From: AC-32 sp963772975
Lineage (GTDB): Bacteria > Actinomycetota > Thermoleophilia > Gaiellales > Gaiellaceae
Length of the DNA stretch: 64,000 nt
Direction: 5' to 3'
NCBI GenBank assembly: GCA_963772975.1
Contig: CAVYZH010000011.1
Location: 1-64,000, forward strand
Below the pieces are notes generated by a model. The model was given only the letters and a program-made list of their open reading frames with translations. It ran no database searches and was not told the origin of the DNA. Numbering within the stretch: position 1 is the stretch's first letter; every line of letters begins with the position of its first letter. Both the position numbers and the translations under genes were made by a program. This document shows positions 1 to 7,752 of the stretch, in pieces.

Positions 1-277
1 GCGTGTTGAGCAGGTCGCCGTTCGGGAGGCTCCAGGGCGTGGACTCGGAGTTGTCGTCACCGCGGGTGACGAGGTACGCGGTGAGGAAGGAGGCGCCGAT
101 CAGGATCGCGACCACCGGGATCAGGAAAGCGATCAGGCCGACGCCGAGGATCGCCGGCGTCGCGGGGCTCTCACCCTCGTCGGCGACCTCGGCCAGATGC
201 TCGACCTCGTGCTCGGCTGCGTGGACCGGGTGGGCGAGGGGGCTTTCGTCCTCGTGCTCGCCCTGCTCGTCACTCAC
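1..277 (-). CDS. Hypothetical single-pass membrane protein (C-terminus outside window)
   Basis: The frame opens at GTG 277 and runs off the left edge, giving about 92 residues. The first ~45 residues are acidic and His/Glu-rich (SDEQGEHEDE at the start). A hydrophobic segment (roughly residues 47-68, AILGVGLIAFLIPVVAILIG) is followed by TAYLVTRGDDN. This predicts a cytosolic acidic tail and one membrane helix. A GATAAT -10 box at 289-284 lies six bases before the GTG, so it may be leaderless with its own promoter although it trails the gene at 290-472. I do not recognise the family; a small respiratory-chain accessory subunit is possible but unsupported. Confidence 0.6.
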   Translation of the reverse strand, partial: MSDEQGEHEDESPLAHPVHAAEHEVEHLAEVADEGESPATPAILGVGLIAFLIPVVAILIGASFLTAYLVTRGDDNSESTPWSLPNGDLLNT

Positions 278-289
278 GTGACGATTATC

Positions 290-472
290 TCAGGCGGCGG
301 CGAGGCTCGGGTCGTGGCTGACGATCTCGGCGAGGCGCGATTTCAGGCGCTCGAGCTCTTGCCGTCTCGAGGAGAGGACGAGCCCGTCGAGCCCGTCGCC
401 CTCGAGCCGGCGCAGCTCGAGGACGACGGTGCGGATCTGGAGCAGGACGGCGTCGATCTCGTGTTCCGGCAT
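290..472 (-). CDS. Small hypothetical protein coupled to the exporter gene
   Basis: This 60-residue frame starts at ATG 472-470, whose A is the last base of the TGA stop of the upstream exporter gene (TGATG overlap), so it is probably translated by reinitiation. The product is charged and probably helical: MPEHEIDAVLLQIRTVVLEL, then a Leu/Arg-rich stretch ending DPSLAAA. No signal peptide or known motif is visible. Its tight coupling suggests a role beside the drug exporter, but no function can be assigned. Confidence 0.6.
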   Translation of the reverse strand: MPEHEIDAVLLQIRTVVLELRRLEGDGLDGLVLSSRRQELERLKSRLAEIVSHDPSLAAA

Positions 473-1935
473 CAGGCGGCCTCCTCTACGGGTGTCAGCT
501 CCAGCTCCACCACCTCGGCCTCGGCGGCCTTCGGCTCGATCAGCACCGCGGACAGCACCGCGGCGAGGGCGGCAACGCCGGCGAGGACGTAGAAGGTGAT
601 CTGGAAGCCGTAGGTCAGGGCCGGCGCGCTCAACGCCGAGGCGCCGGGGTGACTGTCGACGTAGTGGCTCGTGAAGGTGATCGCGATTGTCGAGGCCGCG
701 GCCAGGCCGACCGCCCCGCCGATCTGCTGGGTGGTGTTGAAGAGGCCGGACGCGACGCCTGCGTCGGACTCCTGGACACCCATCAGCGCCGCGATCGTCA
801 GCGGGATGAAGGTGAAGGCCAGGCCGATCGCGCTCAGCACGAAGGCCGGGAAGATGTCGAAGAAGTACTTGCCGTCGGGCGGTAGCTGCGCGAGCAGGAG
901 GAGCGCGACGGTGGCGAGCACGAGCCCGACGGGGAGCACGCGGCGGACGCCGACGCGCGTGACGAGGTTCTGGGCGACGCCGGCCAGCACGATGATCGTC
1001 AGCGTCAGCGGCAGGTAGGCGACGCCGGTCTTCATCGCCGAGTAGTGCAGGACCTGCTGCATGTACAGCGTGCCCAGGAAGAACTGCGAGAAGAGCGCGG
1101 TGCCGACGAGGAACGAGGTCACGTTCGCGCCTGTGAGCGTGCGCAGGCGGAAGATCCGCATCGGCAGCAGCGGCGCCTTCGAGCGCAGCTCGATCGCGAC
1201 GAAGGAGAGGATCAGCGTGGCGGAGGCGGCGAGCAGGCCGATCGTCTCGGCGGTTCCCCAGCCGATCTCGATCGCACGCGTCATCGCGTAGACGAGCAGC
1301 ATCAGGCCGCTCGTGACGGTGAACGCGCCGGCGAAGTCGAAGGTGCGGTGCCCGAGCTCCGCGCGGCTCTCGCGCAGGAGGAAGGGGCTGACCGCGACGA
1401 GCGCGATCCCGACCGGGACGTTGATGAAGAAGATCCAGGACCAGGCGAGCGAGCTCGTCAGGAAGCCGCCGAGCAGGACCCCCGCGGCCGCGCCGCTGCC
1501 GGAGACGGCGCCCCAGACGCCGAGCGCGATGTTGCGCTCTCGGCCCTCGGCAAAGGTCGTCGTCAGGATCGAGAGTGCCGCGGGCGCGAGCAGCGCGCCG
1601 CCGAGCCCCTGGGTCGCGCGGAAGGTGATCAGCGAGCCGGCCGACCAGGCGAAGCCGGCCAGCAGCGAGCTGACCGTGAAGAGGGCGATGCCGGCGATGA
1701 AGAGCCGGCGCCGGCCGAGCAGGTCGGCCATGCGCCCGCCGAGCAGCAGGAAGCCGCCGAACATGATCGCGTAGGCGGTGATCACCCACTGCAGGCTCTG
1801 CTCGCTGAAGTGGAGGTCGGTCTTGATCGACGGCAGCGCGACATTCACGATCGCGACGTCGAGCACCACCATGAACTGGGCCGCCACCAGGACTGCGAGT
1901 GCGATCCAGCGGCGGTCGTTCGTCTCGCCAGACAT
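472..1935 (-). CDS. MFS transporter, DHA2 (EmrB/QacA) drug exporter
   Basis: Proton-driven multidrug exporter of the 14-helix DHA2 family (487 residues). The first helix carries the DHA2 signature VVLDVAIVNVALPSI, and the loop between helices 2 and 3 has motif A (GGRMADLLGRRR). Helix 5 contains the antiporter-type glycine-rich motif (GAVSGSGAAAGVLLGG). I prefer ATG 1935 because GAGAGGGAG lies six bases upstream; an in-frame GTG at 1965 would add ten residues (SDNEEREIS-) but has a poorer site. Divergent from the marR-type gene at 2029, the classic arrangement for a repressor controlling an efflux pump. Substrate unknown. Confidence 0.9.
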   Translation of the reverse strand: MSGETNDRRWIALAVLVAAQFMVVLDVAIVNVALPSIKTDLHFSEQSLQWVITAYAIMFGGFLLLGGRMADLLGRRRLFIAGIALFTVSSLLAGFAWSAGSLITFRATQGLGGALLAPAALSILTTTFAEGRERNIALGVWGAVSGSGAAAGVLLGGFLTSSLAWSWIFFINVPVGIALVAVSPFLLRESRAELGHRTFDFAGAFTVTSGLMLLVYAMTRAIEIGWGTAETIGLLAASATLILSFVAIELRSKAPLLPMRIFRLRTLTGANVTSFLVGTALFSQFFLGTLYMQQVLHYSAMKTGVAYLPLTLTIIVLAGVAQNLVTRVGVRRVLPVGLVLATVALLLLAQLPPDGKYFFDIFPAFVLSAIGLAFTFIPLTIAALMGVQESDAGVASGLFNTTQQIGGAVGLAAASTIAITFTSHYVDSHPGASALSAPALTYGFQITFYVLAGVAALAAVLSAVLIEPKAAEAEVVELELTPVEEAA

Positions 1936-1965
1936 TGAAATCTCCCTCTCTTCGTTGTCGCTCAC

Positions 1966-2028
1966 AATCCTTTTCTACCGTAAACGATCACGGCTTGTCA
2001 AATATCCTTAACGTGCTAGGGTTTCGAT
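1966..2028. promoter_or_regulatory. Divergent promoter region between exporter and MarR gene
   Basis: The short AT-richer gap holds overlapping candidate promoters. On the minus strand TTGACA (2001-1996) and TAGAAA (1977-1972) are 18 bases apart. On the plus strand TTGTCA (1995-2000) and TAGGGT (2017-2022) are 16 bases apart, with TAGGGT six bases before the MarR ATG. The two -35 boxes share the same bases, so a single bound repressor could block both. No perfect operator palindrome was found; assignments are by eye. Confidence 0.55.
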
Positions 2029-2508
2029 ATGGCAACAACTGATCTGAAGCAAGCGCCACACTGGGCGCCGACGGCCGGAATGCTGCTTCTGAAGATCGGC
2101 AAGGCCGCGGAGCGCCGGTTCGAGAAGGCGCTCAAGCCGACCGGGCTGACGCCCCGTCACCTCGGCGTGCTGTTCGAGGTACAGGCTTGCCCGACGAGCC
2201 AGCAGGCGCTGATCGAGACGATCGGCGTCGACCCGAGCAAGCTCGTCGGCCTGCTGAACGACCTCGAGGCCGAGGGCCTGATCGTGCGCAAGCGCGACTC
2301 GGAGGACCGGCGACGTCACATCGTCGAGGTCTCGGCCAAGGGCAGCGCCCGGCTCGAGGATGCGAAGAAGATCGCCGCGACGGTGGAGGAGGAGCTCCTC
2401 GCCGGGCTCGACCCCGGCCAGCGCGCCGAGCTGCTCGCCCTGCTCGCGCAGGTCGCAGACTCGAGCGGCATCTTCGAGGGCTGCGTCGAGCGGCTCAAGC
2501 TGCTGTAG
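2029..2508 (+). CDS. MarR family transcriptional regulator
   Basis: A 159-residue winged-helix regulator. The conserved MarR core is visible: LTPRHLGVLFEVQ (helix 2), then ALIETIGVDPSKLVGLLNDLEAEGLIVRKRDSEDRRRHIVEVSAKG covering the recognition helix and the wing with the family D-R-R motif. The C-terminal helices would form the dimer interface. It is transcribed divergently from the exporter at 472-1935, so it most likely represses that exporter and itself and is released by an exporter substrate (inference from arrangement). The -10-like TAGGGT six bases upstream of the ATG suggests a leaderless mRNA. Confidence 0.92.
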   Translation: MATTDLKQAPHWAPTAGMLLLKIGKAAERRFEKALKPTGLTPRHLGVLFEVQACPTSQQALIETIGVDPSKLVGLLNDLEAEGLIVRKRDSEDRRRHIVEVSAKGSARLEDAKKIAATVEEELLAGLDPGQRAELLALLAQVADSSGIFEGCVERLKLL

Positions 2509-2565
2509 CGAAACCGGCGGCCAGGGCCTGTCGTACCCTCCAGCGATGGGCGACAGGAGGGACTC

Positions 2566-3075
2566 ATGAAACGAGGTGTAGTGATCGTGGCGGGCTGCGT
2601 GCTACTGCTCGCGGCAGCCGGTTGTGGCTCGAGCTCCAGCAGCTCGAGCGGAGGCACGACCACCGAGGAAAGCGGCGGCGGCGGCCAGAAGTCGATCGCC
2701 GGCGTGAAGGCCAACGACCACGGCACGAAGGCGGTCGAGGACAACGGCAAGACCGAGGTCGAGCTGGACGACTTCTACTTCGAGCCGACCGTGCTCGATG
2801 GGAAGCCGGGCCAGACGGTCACCCTCGAGCTGAAGAACGAGGGCGAGACCGAGCACACGTTCACGATCGACTCGCAGAACGTCGACCAGGATCTCGGGCC
2901 GGGCGAGGAGGCCGAGGTGGACGTGACGATCCCGAAGTCCGGCGTCGTCTCGTTCTATTGCAAGTTCCACAAGAGCTCCGGGATGGCCGGCGCGCTCGCG
3001 GTCACCGGCCAGGAGGGCGGCACCGGCGGCATGACCACCGACAGCACCACGACCAACGAGGGCAACGGCTACTAG
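2566..3075 (+). CDS. Cupredoxin-domain (plastocyanin-like) lipoprotein
   Basis: A 169-residue exported protein: N-terminal signal with lipobox LAAAGC (Cys about residue 20), a Ser/Gly-rich linker (residues 21-45), then a cupredoxin fold. The type I copper ligands are all present in family order: His in TEHTF, Cys and His in FYCKFH, and Met in GMAGAL. It would be anchored to the outer face of the membrane and carry or store copper, perhaps passing electrons. The C-terminus is a disordered Gly/Thr tail. It stands between marR and the sigma-factor gene with no clear operon partner. Confidence 0.88.
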   Translation: MKRGVVIVAGCVLLLAAAGCGSSSSSSSGGTTTEESGGGGQKSIAGVKANDHGTKAVEDNGKTEVELDDFYFEPTVLDGKPGQTVTLELKNEGETEHTFTIDSQNVDQDLGPGEEAEVDVTIPKSGVVSFYCKFHKSSGMAGALAVTGQEGGTGGMTTDSTTTNEGNGY

Positions 3076-3124
3076 CGACCGATGAGTTTTCCGCCGGCGC
3101 GGCGTCTTGCCTAGGATGGCGGTC

Positions 3125-4081
3125 ATGGAATCCGTGGCGCAGACGCCCGCGTTCGGCGAGCTCGAGCAGCATCGCCGCGAGCTGACCGCGCACTGCTACC
3201 GGATGCTCGGCTCGCCGTTCGAGGCCGAGGACGCGGTGCAGGAGACGCTGCTGCGCGCCTGGAAGAATCTCGACCGTTTCGAGGGCCGTTCGGCGCTCCG
3301 CTCTTGGCTCTACAAGATCGCGACCAACGTATGCCTCGACCAGCTCGAAGGCCGCGAGCGGCGCGCCCGTCCGATGGATCTCGGGCCGGCCGGCGAGCCG
3401 GTGATCGAGAACCTCGGCACCCCGGAGGTGCCGTGGCTGCAGCCGGTGCCGGACTCGCTCGTCGCCGACCCGGCCGAGACGGTCGCCTCGCGCGAGACGA
3501 TCCGGCTCGCCTTCGTCGCCGCGCTGCAGCACCTGCCGCCGCGGCAGCGCGCCGTGCTGATCCTCTCCGAGGTGCTGCGCTGGAAGGCGACCGAGGTCGC
3601 GGAGCTGCTCGAGACGAGCGTCGCCTCGGTGAACAGCGCCCTGCAGCGTGCGCGGGCAACGCTCGAGCAGACCGAGCTTAGCCCCGAGTCGTCCTTCGAC
3701 GAGCCCGACCGTGAACTGCTCGATCGCTACGTCGCCGCCTTCGAGGCCTACGACCTCGACGCGCTCACCGCGCTGATCCACGAGGACGCGACGCAGTCGA
3801 TGCCGCCTTTCGACCTCTGGCTCTCCGGCCGCGACGACATCTTCACCTGGTGGTACGGGCCGGGAATCGGCTGCAAGGGCTCGCGCGTGATCCCGACCGT
3901 GTCGGCCAACGGCTCGCCCGCCTTCGGCCAGTACAAGCCGAGCGAGTCGGGTGAGGGCTATGAGCCCTGGGCCCTGCAGGTGCTCGAGCTCTCAGACGGG
4001 CGGATCGTCGAGCTGACCTTCTTCCTCGACACCGAGACGCTGTTCCCGCTCTTCGGCCTGCCGCTGCTGTTCGACGCGTAG
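3125..4081 (+). CDS. ECF-type sigma-70 factor with SnoaL-like C-terminal domain
   Basis: 318 residues, longer than a minimal ECF factor. Region 2 (about residues 15-85) includes HCYRMLGSPFEAEDAVQETLLRAW, and region 4 (about 135-190) includes LPPRQRAVLILSEVLRWKATEVAELL. From about residue 205 (LDRYVAAFEAYDLDALTALI) there is a SnoaL/NTF2-like domain, the architecture of the SigG/SigX5-type actinobacterial group in which this tail replaces a separate anti-sigma partner. ATG 3125 is preferred: TAGGAT (3112-3117) lies seven bases upstream, suggesting a leaderless start; upstream in-frame ATG 3116 and TTG 3107 fall in or before that box. Confidence 0.88.
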   Translation: MESVAQTPAFGELEQHRRELTAHCYRMLGSPFEAEDAVQETLLRAWKNLDRFEGRSALRSWLYKIATNVCLDQLEGRERRARPMDLGPAGEPVIENLGTPEVPWLQPVPDSLVADPAETVASRETIRLAFVAALQHLPPRQRAVLILSEVLRWKATEVAELLETSVASVNSALQRARATLEQTELSPESSFDEPDRELLDRYVAAFEAYDLDALTALIHEDATQSMPPFDLWLSGRDDIFTWWYGPGIGCKGSRVIPTVSANGSPAFGQYKPSESGEGYEPWALQVLELSDGRIVELTFFLDTETLFPLFGLPLLFDA

Positions 4082-4318
4082 CACCGCGCCGAGGCCCGTG
4101 AACGCGATCAGGCACCGCAGCTCGGCCGAGGCGTGCAGCAGGCGCAGCTCGAAGCCGGCCTGCCGCGCGGCCAGCTGGAGGCGCGCCAGCGCGTCGACGG
4201 CGGCCACGTCGGCACGCAGCGCGCGGACGTCGCAGGAGAGCTTCTCCATCGCCAGACACGACGGCTCGGCGGCTCGGAACTCATCGAGGCAGACGATGAG
4301 TTTCGCCCTCGCCGCGCG
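4082..4318 (-). pseudogene. Remnant of a STAS-domain (MlaB/anti-sigma antagonist-like) gene
   Basis: On the minus strand the frame reads SCDVRALRADVAAVDALARL, then LQLAARQAGFELRLLHASAE and LRCLIAFTGLGAVL, which matches the second half of a STAS domain. The first strand and helix are missing. The open frame begins at a stop (4321-4319), has no ATG or GTG before 4249, and no Shine-Dalgarno site. At the other end the domain stops at 4082, one base from the end of the sigma gene, and the frame then runs antisense through it. It looks like a truncated leftover lacking both its start and its own stop. An intact gene starting at ATG 4249 is less likely. Confidence 0.5.
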
Positions 4319-4339
4319 TCAAAGTAGGTTGAGGGAACG

Positions 4340-5785
4340 ATGAAACTCGACCGACGAACACGCTGGCTGGCGCTCTACGTCCTCTGCCTGGGGGACCTGA
4401 TGATCGTGCTCGACGCGACGATCGTGAACGTCGCGCTGCCCTCGATTCGCGCCGACCTCGGCTTCACCGAGGAGTCGCTCGCGTGGGTCCTGAACGCGTA
4501 CCTGTTGACCTTCGGCGGCTTCTTGCTGCTGGGCGGACGGCTCGGCGACCTGTTCGGGCACCGGCGGATCTTCCTGGGCGGGATCGCGCTCTTCACTGTT
4601 GCCTCGCTCGCCTGTGGGCTCTCGACCTCGCAGAACATGCTGATCGCCGCGCGTGCGGTGCAGGGCCTCGGCGGCGCGGTCGTCTCGGCGGTCGCGCTCT
4701 CGCTGCTCCTGCTGCTCTTCCAGGAGCCCGTCGAGCGGACGAAGGCGATGGGCTTCTTCGGCTTCGTGATGGCCGGCGGCGGCAGCATCGGCGTCCTGCT
4801 CGGCGGCGTGCTCACCGACGCGCTCAGCTGGCACTGGATCTTCCTCGTCAACATCCCGGTCGGGATCGCGGTCTTCGCGCTCTGCCTGCCGCTTCTGCCC
4901 GGCGAGAGCAAGCGCGAGCGGGCGCGCGGCCCGATCGACGTCGCCGGCGCGGTGACGATCACCGCGGCGCTGATCATCGCCGTCTACGCGATTGTGAACG
5001 GCAACGGGAACGGCTGGCTGTCTGGCGAGACGCTCGGCCTGCTGGGCGCGGCGTTGATCCTCTTCGGCGTCTTCCTTACGATCGAGTCGCGCGTCGCGGC
5101 CCCGCTCGTGCCGCTGGGGCTCTTCCGCAACCGGAACCTCTCCGTCGCCAACGGCGTCGGTGTGCTCTGGTCGGCGGGGATGTTCGCCTGGTTCTTCTTC
5201 GCCGCGCAGTACCTCGGGCTCGTGCTCGGCTACGACCCGCTCCACGTTGGGCTTGCCTTCCTGCCGGCGAACATCATCATGGGCGCTTTTTCGCTCGGGC
5301 TCTCGGCGCGGATCGTGATGCGCTTCGGCACCCGCCTGCCGATCGGCGTCGGGATGGCGCTCGTCTCGCTCGGGCTGCTGCTGTTCGCGCGCGCGCCTGT
5401 GGACGGGAGCTTCTGGACCGGCGTGCTGCCAGCGATGATCATCCTCGGGATCGGCGTCGGGATGGCGATGAACCCGGTGCTGATCGCGGCGATGAGCGAC
5501 GTCGAGCCGAGTGAGTCCGGCCTTGCGTCCGGTGTCGTCAACACCGGCTTCATGATGGGCGGCGCGCTCGGCCTGGCGGTGCTCGCGAGCCTCGCGGTCT
5601 GGCGCACCAACAGCGTCGGCGCGGCGACCGAGGCGGCCGCGTTGAACAGCGGCTACCACCTGGCCTTCGTGGTCGGCGCCGTCTTCGCCGGCCTCGCCTC
5701 CGTGCTCGCGGTGGTGCTGCTGCGCGACCGGTCGCTCGAGCCGCGGCACGAAGGCGCCCCGGCGTTCGTCGCCGAGACCGAGTAG
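4340..5785 (+). CDS. MFS transporter, DHA2 (EmrB/QacA) family
   Basis: 481-residue, 14-helix proton antiporter. Helix 1 has the DHA2 signature MIVLDATIVNVALPSI, motif A follows as GGRLGDLFGHRR, and helix 5 carries GGGSIGVLLGGVLTD. It is a paralogue of the exporter at 472-1935 but has no adjacent repressor. The start ATG 4340 has both a GAGGGAA Shine-Dalgarno-like stretch and a TAGGTT -10-like box (4325-4330) upstream. The likely role is export of a drug or amphipathic metabolite; substrate cannot be predicted. Confidence 0.9.
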   Translation: MKLDRRTRWLALYVLCLGDLMIVLDATIVNVALPSIRADLGFTEESLAWVLNAYLLTFGGFLLLGGRLGDLFGHRRIFLGGIALFTVASLACGLSTSQNMLIAARAVQGLGGAVVSAVALSLLLLLFQEPVERTKAMGFFGFVMAGGGSIGVLLGGVLTDALSWHWIFLVNIPVGIAVFALCLPLLPGESKRERARGPIDVAGAVTITAALIIAVYAIVNGNGNGWLSGETLGLLGAALILFGVFLTIESRVAAPLVPLGLFRNRNLSVANGVGVLWSAGMFAWFFFAAQYLGLVLGYDPLHVGLAFLPANIIMGAFSLGLSARIVMRFGTRLPIGVGMALVSLGLLLFARAPVDGSFWTGVLPAMIILGIGVGMAMNPVLIAAMSDVEPSESGLASGVVNTGFMMGGALGLAVLASLAVWRTNSVGAATEAAALNSGYHLAFVVGAVFAGLASVLAVVLLRDRSLEPRHEGAPAFVAETE

Positions 5786-5853
5786 TTCTCCCGTACTCGC
5801 TTCAGCGGCGGCGCGGATGGCTCCGCGGCGTCGCGGCAGGCAGGCTGGGGGAG

Positions 5854-6273
5854 ATGAGCCTGACAGCGACAGCCCGCTCGATCCCGCGAACGCTGCGCCA
5901 GGAGGTCGTGATCGACGGTACGCACCGTCTGATCACCGACGAGCCGGAGGGCGTCGGCGGCGACGGCAGCGCGCCCGCTCCCCACGAGCTGCTTCCCGCG
6001 GCCCTCGCGGCCTGCATCTCGACGACGCTCGTCATGTACGCCCGCACGAAGCAGTGGGAGCTCGGCGAGGTGAGGGTGGACGTCGATTACGACCACCGCT
6101 CGACGCCGCGCCGGTTCGAGGTTGTGATCCGGCTGACCGGCGATCTCAGCGACCGGCAGCTCGAGCGGCTGGAGAAGGTCGCGGCCGCCTGCCCGGTGCG
6201 ACGCTCGATCGAAGCAGGAATCGAGTTCGACGAGCGGATCGAAGCAAACCGACTCGCCGTCGCAGCGCTATAG
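5854..6273 (+). CDS. OsmC/Ohr family peroxide-defence protein
   Basis: A 139-residue protein of the OsmC family, thiol peroxidases that reduce organic hydroperoxides. The two conserved cysteines occur in AACISTTL (about residue 56) and AACPVRRS (about residue 115), the order and spacing of the redox pair in this family. The GGDG-APAPHELLPAALAAC core matches OsmC rather than classical Ohr. ATG 5854 follows GGGGGAG directly. It precedes a flavin reductase by nine bases and may share its transcript. Confidence 0.88.
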   Translation: MSLTATARSIPRTLRQEVVIDGTHRLITDEPEGVGGDGSAPAPHELLPAALAACISTTLVMYARTKQWELGEVRVDVDYDHRSTPRRFEVVIRLTGDLSDRQLERLEKVAAACPVRRSIEAGIEFDERIEANRLAVAAL

Positions 6274-6282
6274 CCTGTCGGC

Positions 6283-6993
6283 GTGCGTGCGACGGTAAAG
6301 GAGACCCGCGAGGTCGCGAAGGGGACGCTGCTCGTCGTTTTCGACCTGCAGGGTGAGGAGGTCGACTTCCGCCCCGGCCAGTACTTCTGGGTCGAGCTGT
6401 CCAACCGTGGCTACGAGGACGAGAAGGGCCTGCGCCGCCACATCTCCGTGGTCACCTCGCCGACCGAGCGCGGCGTGCTCGGGCTCTGCACTCGCCTGCG
6501 GGACACGGCCTTCAAGAAGACGCTCGCCGAGCTGAAGGTCGGCGACGAGGTCGACGTCGAGCAGCCGAAGGGCGACTGGGTCCTCCCCGAGGACACGAGC
6601 CCGCACTACGTCTTCATCGCGGGCGGGATCGGGATCACGGTGTTCCACTCGATGCTGCGCTACATCGCCGACACGGGCGAGCCCTACCGCGTGACGCTCG
6701 TCTACTCGAACCGCGACCGCGCCTCGACGCCGTTTCTCGACGAGCTGCAGGCGCTGGAGAAGACGATCCCCCACTGCCAGCTGGTGCTGACGATGACCCA
6801 GGACGAGGGCTGGGAGGGCGAGACCCGATACGTGAGCGCGGAACTGCTGAGCGACTACCTCGAAGGCGCGCTCGCCGGCTACACGTACCTCGTGGCCGGG
6901 CCGCCGGCGATGGTCGAGGCGGTCACCGGGCAGCTGAGCGCCGCGGGCGTGCCGGAGGAGCAGGTGCTCCCCGACCGCTTCAGCGGCTACTAG
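6283..6993 (+). CDS. FAD/NAD(P)-binding oxidoreductase (ferredoxin reductase-like)
   Basis: 236 residues of the ferredoxin-NADP reductase superfamily. The FAD domain (1-100) has FRPGQYFWVEL and RHISVVTSP, the latter in the place of the flavin-binding RxYS-type motif. The NAD(P) domain has FIAGGIGITVFHSML for the pyrophosphate loop, LVYSNRDRASTPFLDEL, and the C-terminal YLVAGPPAMVEAV. There is no iron-sulfur domain, so it needs a separate redox partner, not identified here. The start is GTG 6283; a TAGCCT box (6271-6276, overlapping the OsmC stop) lies six bases upstream. Confidence 0.88.
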   Translation: MRATVKETREVAKGTLLVVFDLQGEEVDFRPGQYFWVELSNRGYEDEKGLRRHISVVTSPTERGVLGLCTRLRDTAFKKTLAELKVGDEVDVEQPKGDWVLPEDTSPHYVFIAGGIGITVFHSMLRYIADTGEPYRVTLVYSNRDRASTPFLDELQALEKTIPHCQLVLTMTQDEGWEGETRYVSAELLSDYLEGALAGYTYLVAGPPAMVEAVTGQLSAAGVPEEQVLPDRFSGY

Positions 6994-7009
6994 GGAGTAG
7001 AACCGCGCG

Positions 7010-7745
7010 GTGGACGCGGTCTGGGTAACGCTCGCCGCGCTTGTCACCGCCCTCGCAACGGGCCTCGGCGCGCTGCCGTTCGCCTTCGTCGGAGAGATGA
7101 GCCGGCGCTGGCTTGGAGTCTCGAACGCGATTGCGGCGGGCTTCATGCTCTCGGCGAGCGGAGCGCTCCTGATCGAGGGAGCAATCCGCGGCATCTGGCG
7201 CACCGCGGCCGGCGCGGCGGTGGGCGCGGTCTTCATCTGGGCCACGCACCGGGCGCTCGGCGGTCACAAGCTGCAGCTGGGCGCGCTGCGCGGAGCCGAC
7301 GCGCTGAAGGGCGTCTTGATCGTAGGAGTGATGACGCTGCACTCCTTCGCCGAGGGTGTCGGGATCGGCGTCTCCTACGGCGGCGGCGCCGAGCTCGGCA
7401 TCTTCATCACGATCGCAATCGCGATCCATAACATCCCCGAAGGGCCTCGCGATCAGCCTCGTGCTCGTCCCGCGCGGGGCGAGCGTGCGTGCGGCCGCCG
7501 GCTGGAGCATCTTCTCGAGCCTGCCGCAGCCGCTCGTGGCCGGGCTGGCGTTCCTGTTCGTCGAGCAGTTCCGGCCATTCCTGGCCGCCGGGCTCGGCTT
7601 CGCCGGTGGCGCGATGATCTGGCTCGTATTCGCCGAGCTGCTCCCGGATGCGCGGGCGGAGCTCGAGACCTCACGCCTGGTTGTCTGGCTCGGCGGCTCC
7701 TTGCTCGTGATGTCGCTGTTGCAGTTTGCGCTGCTCGGTCACTGA
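7010..7745 (+). pseudogene. ZIP family metal transporter, frameshifted
   Basis: The N-terminal half (GTG 7010) has several hydrophobic helices and the ZIP signatures HSFAEGVGIGVS and HNIPEG. Right after HNIPEG the frame goes wrong, and the normal continuation LAISLVLVPRGASV, ending SLLQFALLGH, lies in the next frame. Removing one G from the GGG at 7442-7444 restores one continuous ZIP protein of about 244 residues. ZIP proteins carry Zn(II), Fe(II) or Mn(II) across the membrane. Whether the extra base is real (inactive gene) or a sequencing error cannot be told from this window; four other genes have a similar +1 lesion. Confidence 0.85.
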
Positions 7746-7752
7746 CCTCGAT

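Noticed and set aside
1045..1938. Long plus-strand open frame opposite the exporter gene
   Set aside because: Arg/Glu/Asp-rich low-complexity translation typical of the antisense of GC-rich membrane-protein genes. The same reasoning removes similar long frames at 4319-5749, 9076-10458, 14746-16815, 17825-19753 and 42873-44639.
7442..7444. Programmed ribosomal frameshift in the ZIP gene (and similarly gap, oxidase, adenosyltransferase)
   Set aside because: A three-G run is not a known slippery site, there is no obvious stimulatory element, and unrelated genes share the same defect.
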